From Bacteroidales bacterium (GTDB taxonomy: Bacteria > Bacteroidota > Bacteroidia > Bacteroidales > JAOZTL01), in the NCBI GenBank assembly GCA_029942205.1, contig JAOZTL010000098.1, forward strand, positions 1 through 9,143: DNA of 9,143 nt. Direction: 5' to 3'. Within the stretch, counting starts at the first letter, position 1. Every line of letters begins with the position of its first letter. The notes below the pieces were generated by a model. It made no database searches. It was not told the origin of the DNA and saw only the letters and a list, made by a program, of their open reading frames with translations. This document shows, piece by piece, positions 6,637 through 9,143 of the stretch. Both the position numbers and the translations under genes were made by a program.

Positions 6637-7803
6637 CTACAACTCCGAATGCCTTGATAAGAATTTATTATTGGGGAAAATTCCTTCTAAATCAGAAGAA
6701 TATTCGGGTTTTAAGCGTTCAACAAAATACATATCAATATTTCCTTTATTTTTAGCACTTATCTTTCCTCGATAGGTACAATCAAAATATTCTGCAATAT
6801 ACTGATACGTTTTTCCTGAAATATTAATTTTACCTTTTTCACCAGACGATTCCATACGACTAGCTGTATTTACGGCATCACCCCAAATGTCATAAGCAAA
6901 TTTTTTAGTTCCAATCACACCAGCAACCACGCTCCCTGTATGAACTCCTATCCGAATATCCCAAATTGCAAGCCCACTTTTTTCACGTATTTTCTTTTGT
7001 GCTTCGATAAAGTGATGCATTTCAAGAGCTGTGAGGATAATATCCAGCGGATTACTTTTATTTCGCATAGGAATACCGCCTACGCACATGTAAGCATCTC
7101 CAATTGTTTTTATTTTTTCGATATAATGGCGTTGAATTATTTCATCAAATTTGGCAAAAAAGAAATCTAACTCTTTGACAATCTCCTTTGGTTTCAGGCT
7201 TTCGGCAATTTTAGTAAAGCCAACAAAATCAGTAAATAAAATAGACACCATCCGATAGTTTTTAGCATCTACTCGTCCTTTTATTTTCAATTGTTCGCCT
7301 ATTTCGTATGGCAAAATATTTTCTAGTAACTTTTGATTTTGCGCTTGTTGTATTTCTAGTTTTTTTGTTTGTTCGGCAGATTCTTTTGATTTTATTTCTA
7401 ATTTGAAAGCTTGTTCTGTAATATTTTTAATTAACTTATACATCGATAAGGTTGATTTTACTCGAACGATCAATTCTGTATTATCTAACGGCTTACGAAT
7501 AAAGTCAGTTGCTCCCAATTCAAATGCAGCATCAAAGTACTTAAGGCTAGTGAGTGCAACAACAGGAATCATGGACGTTTGTACATGTTTTTTTAATTGT
7601 ACCAATGTTTCAGCACCTCCCATGACAGGCATTATCCAGTCCAGAATAATCATGTCTACTTTTTGCTGAAGAGCTAAATTAAGTCCTATTTGCCCATTAT
7701 TAGCCGTTAAGATTTCATAACCAGCAAGTTCTAGCTCAAAAATCTCTTTGATACGGTTACGTATCGTCTTATCATCGTCTATTACTAGAATAATAAAGCT
7801 CAT
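6637..7803 (-). CDS. Response regulator with class III adenylate cyclase domain
   Basis: A 388-residue cytoplasmic signalling protein expected to make cyclic AMP from ATP under control of receiver phosphorylation. The receiver domain (1-120) has the acidic cluster DDD (9-11), phospho-acceptor Asp55 in ILDWIMP, Thr85 and Lys104 in RKP. A charged, probably coiled-coil linker (about 125-160) leads to the ENILPYEIGEQL element (161-172) typical just before cyclase domains. The catalytic domain (about 184-362) has both metal aspartates (Asp192 in LFTDFVGF, Asp236 in GDAYM), the adenine-selecting pair Lys232 and Asp305 (YDIWGD), and Asn312 and Arg316 for turnover. On those residues it should be an active adenylate rather than guanylate cyclase. 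No partner histidine kinase or CRP-type receptor is in the window. A -7 box at 7860-7853 precedes the start, leaving about 40 untranslated bases. The architecture call is firm; signal and role are unknown. Confidence 0.92.
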   Translation of the reverse strand: MSFIILVIDDDKTIRNRIKEIFELELAGYEILTANNGQIGLNLALQQKVDMIILDWIMPVMGGAETLVQLKKHVQTSMIPVVALTSLKYFDAAFELGATDFIRKPLDNTELIVRVKSTLSMYKLIKNITEQAFKLEIKSKESAEQTKKLEIQQAQNQKLLENILPYEIGEQLKIKGRVDAKNYRMVSILFTDFVGFTKIAESLKPKEIVKELDFFFAKFDEIIQRHYIEKIKTIGDAYMCVGGIPMRNKSNPLDIILTALEMHHFIEAQKKIREKSGLAIWDIRIGVHTGSVVAGVIGTKKFAYDIWGDAVNTASRMESSGEKGKINISGKTYQYIAEYFDCTYRGKISAKNKGNIDMYFVERLKPEYSSDLEGIFPNNKFLSRHSEL

Positions 7804-7852
7804 TTATAATAAAAAGCTAATTTTAGTTAAAAAACAGGTTAAAGATTTATTC

Positions 7853-7860
7853 CAAAAATA
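7853..7860 (-). promoter_or_regulatory. Bacteroidota-type -7 promoter box (TATTTTTG) for the cyclase gene
   Basis: Read on the minus strand this is TATTTTTG, a perfect TAnnTTTG match 50 bases upstream of the cyclase ATG and just after the hairpin that ends the preceding gene. No TTG is present at the expected -33 spacing (about 7878-7886), where the hairpin arm lies instead, so the promoter is either weak or assisted. In such AT-rich sequence a chance match is possible. Confidence 0.45.
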
Positions 7861-7872
7861 CGATATTATTTA

Positions 7873-7912
7873 AAAGAAATACTTTTCTTATTAATAATAA
7901 AAGTATTGCTTT
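7873..7912 (-). terminator. AT-rich hairpin, probable terminator of the lpxK-PNP unit
   Basis: Inverted repeat AATACTTTT (7878-7886) and AAAAGTATT (7899-7907), extended after one A/G mismatch by AAAG (7873-7876) with CTTT (7909-7912). This gives a 13-pair stem with one mismatch around a 12-base loop that is itself partly self-complementary. It lies 32 bases past the phosphorylase stop codon and just before the cyclase promoter box, where a terminator belongs. The stem is unusually poor in GC, and the T-tract after it on the minus strand is short (CTTTTA). A regulatory palindrome is the alternative. Confidence 0.5.
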
Positions 7913-7944
7913 AAGTTTTTATTCAATAAACAGGTATAAAAACC

Positions 7945-8757
7945 TTATATTTTTGCAATTAATGCTTCAAAAATAGTTAATAAATTAGGAGCAGCAAGTG
8001 CAGCAGCTTCTTGTACTTCTTCATGCGATACTTCTACAATTTGTCCTTCCACTCCTACATCCGTAATTACTGACATTCCAAAGCAAGGAATATTCATGTG
8101 GCGTGCTACTATAATTTCGGGTACAGTAGACATCCCTACAGCATCTGCACCAATTATACGAATGTATTTATATTCGGCAGGCGTTTCAAAAGTAGGTCCC
8201 GATACTCCAGCATACACGCCGTATTGCAAACTGATTCCTTTATCTGCGGCAATTTCTTTTGCATTAGCAATCATTTTTTTATTATACGCTTCGCTCATGT
8301 CAGGAAAACGAGGTCCCAGTTCGTTGATGTTTTTGCCGATTAGTGGATTTGTTGGAAATAAATTGATATGATCAGTAATAACCATCAAATCGCCTATTTT
8401 ATAAGCAGGATTTAAACCACCACTAGCATTTGACACCAATAAATAGCTGATTCCTAAAAATTTCAATACTCTAACAGGAAACGTAACTTCGTCCATAGAA
8501 TAGCCTTCATAGTAGTGAAAGCGACCTTGTAGTGCAACCACTTTTTTGCCACCTAATATTCCGAAAATTAATCTTCCTTGATGCCCTTCGACTGTCGATA
8601 CTGGGAAATTAGGAATTTCAGAATATTCCATACTATGCTCAATGGTGATTTTTTCGGCTAATTGTCCTAATCCTGTTCCTAGTATAATCCCTATTTCAGG
8701 ATTAAAACTGACGTGTTGTTTTATGAAATTTGTAGTTTGTTTTATCTTTTCTAACAT
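7945..8757 (-). CDS. punA: Purine nucleoside phosphorylase (trimeric PNP/MTAP family)
   Basis: Catalyses phosphorolysis of purine nucleosides to free base and (deoxy)ribose-1-phosphate in purine salvage. The 270-residue protein has the family's phosphate and ribose sites: GTGLG (27-31), EGHQGRL (57-63), GRFHYYEGY (78-86, Arg79/His81/Tyr83), SNASGGLN (109-116), Tyr182, GPTFET (187-192, Phe190/Glu191), VGMSTVPE (207-214, Met209/Ser210) and His245. By ungapped alignment recalled from bovine PNP, Glu191 matches Glu201 and Asp233 falls where the 6-oxopurine-binding Asn243 sits. MTAP, which takes adenine nucleosides, has Asp at that position, so substrate range may differ from guanosine/inosine-only enzymes. 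The start at 8757 gives a standard N-terminus (MLEKIKQ, with GIILGTG at 23-29) and forces a 56-base overlap with lpxK in another frame. The next internal Met would destroy the fold. A hairpin follows the stop. Confidence 0.93.
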   Translation of the reverse strand: MLEKIKQTTNFIKQHVSFNPEIGIILGTGLGQLAEKITIEHSMEYSEIPNFPVSTVEGHQGRLIFGILGGKKVVALQGRFHYYEGYSMDEVTFPVRVLKFLGISYLLVSNASGGLNPAYKIGDLMVITDHINLFPTNPLIGKNINELGPRFPDMSEAYNKKMIANAKEIAADKGISLQYGVYAGVSGPTFETPAEYKYIRIIGADAVGMSTVPEIIVARHMNIPCFGMSVITDVGVEGQIVEVSHEEVQEAAALAAPNLLTIFEALIAKI

Positions 8758-9143
8758 AATTAATTATTTGTTTGTTAAAACTGTCTTCCTCTCCTTTGAA
8801 AAACGTAGTGATTGGAATATAATACATTTTCTGTTTAATAATACTATCCATCAATTCGAGAGAAAGAAAGCGCATCGCATCTTTTTCTGTCGTGATAATT
8901 ATTTTTTTTGTATTGGTAATCTGCTCAAATTCTTTTTCTATTTTGACAATGTCTCGTTTGGAATACTGGTGATGATCTGAAAAATCCATACGCACAACAT
9001 CTTTACTGATTGATTGTACATGCTCATAAAACAAATCGGAATTTGCAATTCCACTGACTAAAAGTATCGAATATTTTTCTCGTACACAGACTTCCTCTTT
9101 AAGCGGAAATTCTTCGATTTCGAATAACGCTTTAATTTTACCG
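8702..9143 (-). CDS. lpxK: Tetraacyldisaccharide 4'-kinase LpxK, C-terminal part (5' end outside window)
   Basis: LpxK phosphorylates the 4' position of the lipid A disaccharide at the inner face of the cytoplasmic membrane. The frame is open from the right edge (first full codon at 9142) to the stop at 8702, giving 146 residues, under half of a typical LpxK; the Walker A half lies beyond the window. Recognisable pieces are ILLVSGIANSD (the family's GIANP-like segment), DFSDHHQYSKRDI (a DHH-type segment) and IITTEKDAMRFL, which together are diagnostic. An in-frame TTG at 9034 is not a start, since the conserved GIAN segment lies upstream of it. The last 56 bases are shared with the start of the purine nucleoside phosphorylase gene in a different frame, so the two are probably co-transcribed and translationally coupled. 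Confidence 0.9.
   Translation of the reverse strand, partial: GKIKALFEIEEFPLKEEVCVREKYSILLVSGIANSDLFYEHVQSISKDVVRMDFSDHHQYSKRDIVKIEKEFEQITNTKKIIITTEKDAMRFLSLELMDSIIKQKMYYIPITTFFKGEEDSFNKQIINYVRKDKTNYKFHKTTRQF

Noticed and set aside
9032..9034. TTG at 9034 as the start of the last minus-strand gene
   Set aside because: The frame stays open to the window edge and the conserved LpxK GIAN segment lies upstream of this codon, so it is internal.
1..9143. A new multi-gene system, defence island, CRISPR array, mobile element or RNA gene
   Set aside because: Every long gene belongs to a known family. There are no transposase, integrase, phage or repeat-spacer patterns, and no tRNA- or rRNA-like sequence was seen.

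Overview
The window reads as ordinary chromosomal DNA from a member of the Bacteroidota. The grounds are AT-rich sequence, start codons preceded by A/T-rich stretches with no clear Shine-Dalgarno sites, two perfect matches to the Bacteroidota -7 promoter element TAnnTTTG in front of genes, exported proteins with Bacteroidota-style signals (a lipobox, and a Gly-Gln signal-peptide junction), and a set of protein subfamilies typical of that phylum. I cannot name a genus.

Layout. Positions 1-307 hold no gene I can defend. Two plus-strand genes follow 61 bases apart: a NamZ-type exo-beta-N-acetylmuramidase lipoprotein (308-1513) and an exported M1-family zinc metallopeptidase (1575-3863). Both act outside the cytoplasm and fit scavenging or turnover of peptidoglycan and peptide material. 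A 309-base intergenic region (3864-4172) carries several inverted repeats, one of them a 15-base palindrome just upstream of a good -7 box. That box precedes a tight plus-strand operon: a membrane family-2 glycosyltransferase (4173-5375), an ECF-like sigma factor overlapping it by 10 bases (5366-5983), and rsmG, the 16S rRNA m7G methyltransferase, 3 bases further on (5987-6610).

The remaining genes are on the minus strand and converge on rsmG across a 26-base gap. Reading leftward from the right edge they are the C-terminal part of lpxK (lipid A 4'-kinase, running off the window), a purine nucleoside phosphorylase overlapping lpxK by 56 bases (8757-7945), a long AT-rich hairpin that probably terminates that unit (7912-7873), a -7 promoter box (7860-7853), and a single-protein response regulator/class III adenylate cyclase (7803-6637).

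The window mixes envelope functions (NamZ, M1 peptidase, glycosyltransferase, LpxK), regulation (sigma factor, cyclic-nucleotide signalling) and housekeeping (RsmG, PNP). I found no mobile element, CRISPR array, RNA gene, phage gene or defence island. The points most worth a second look are the phosphorylase, which has an MTAP-like Asp where classical trimeric PNPs have Asn; the palindrome in front of the glycosyltransferase-sigma-rsmG operon; a 21-base near-repeat behind both secreted-enzyme genes; and the intact receiver-cyclase fusion. I do not see a new multi-gene system here.
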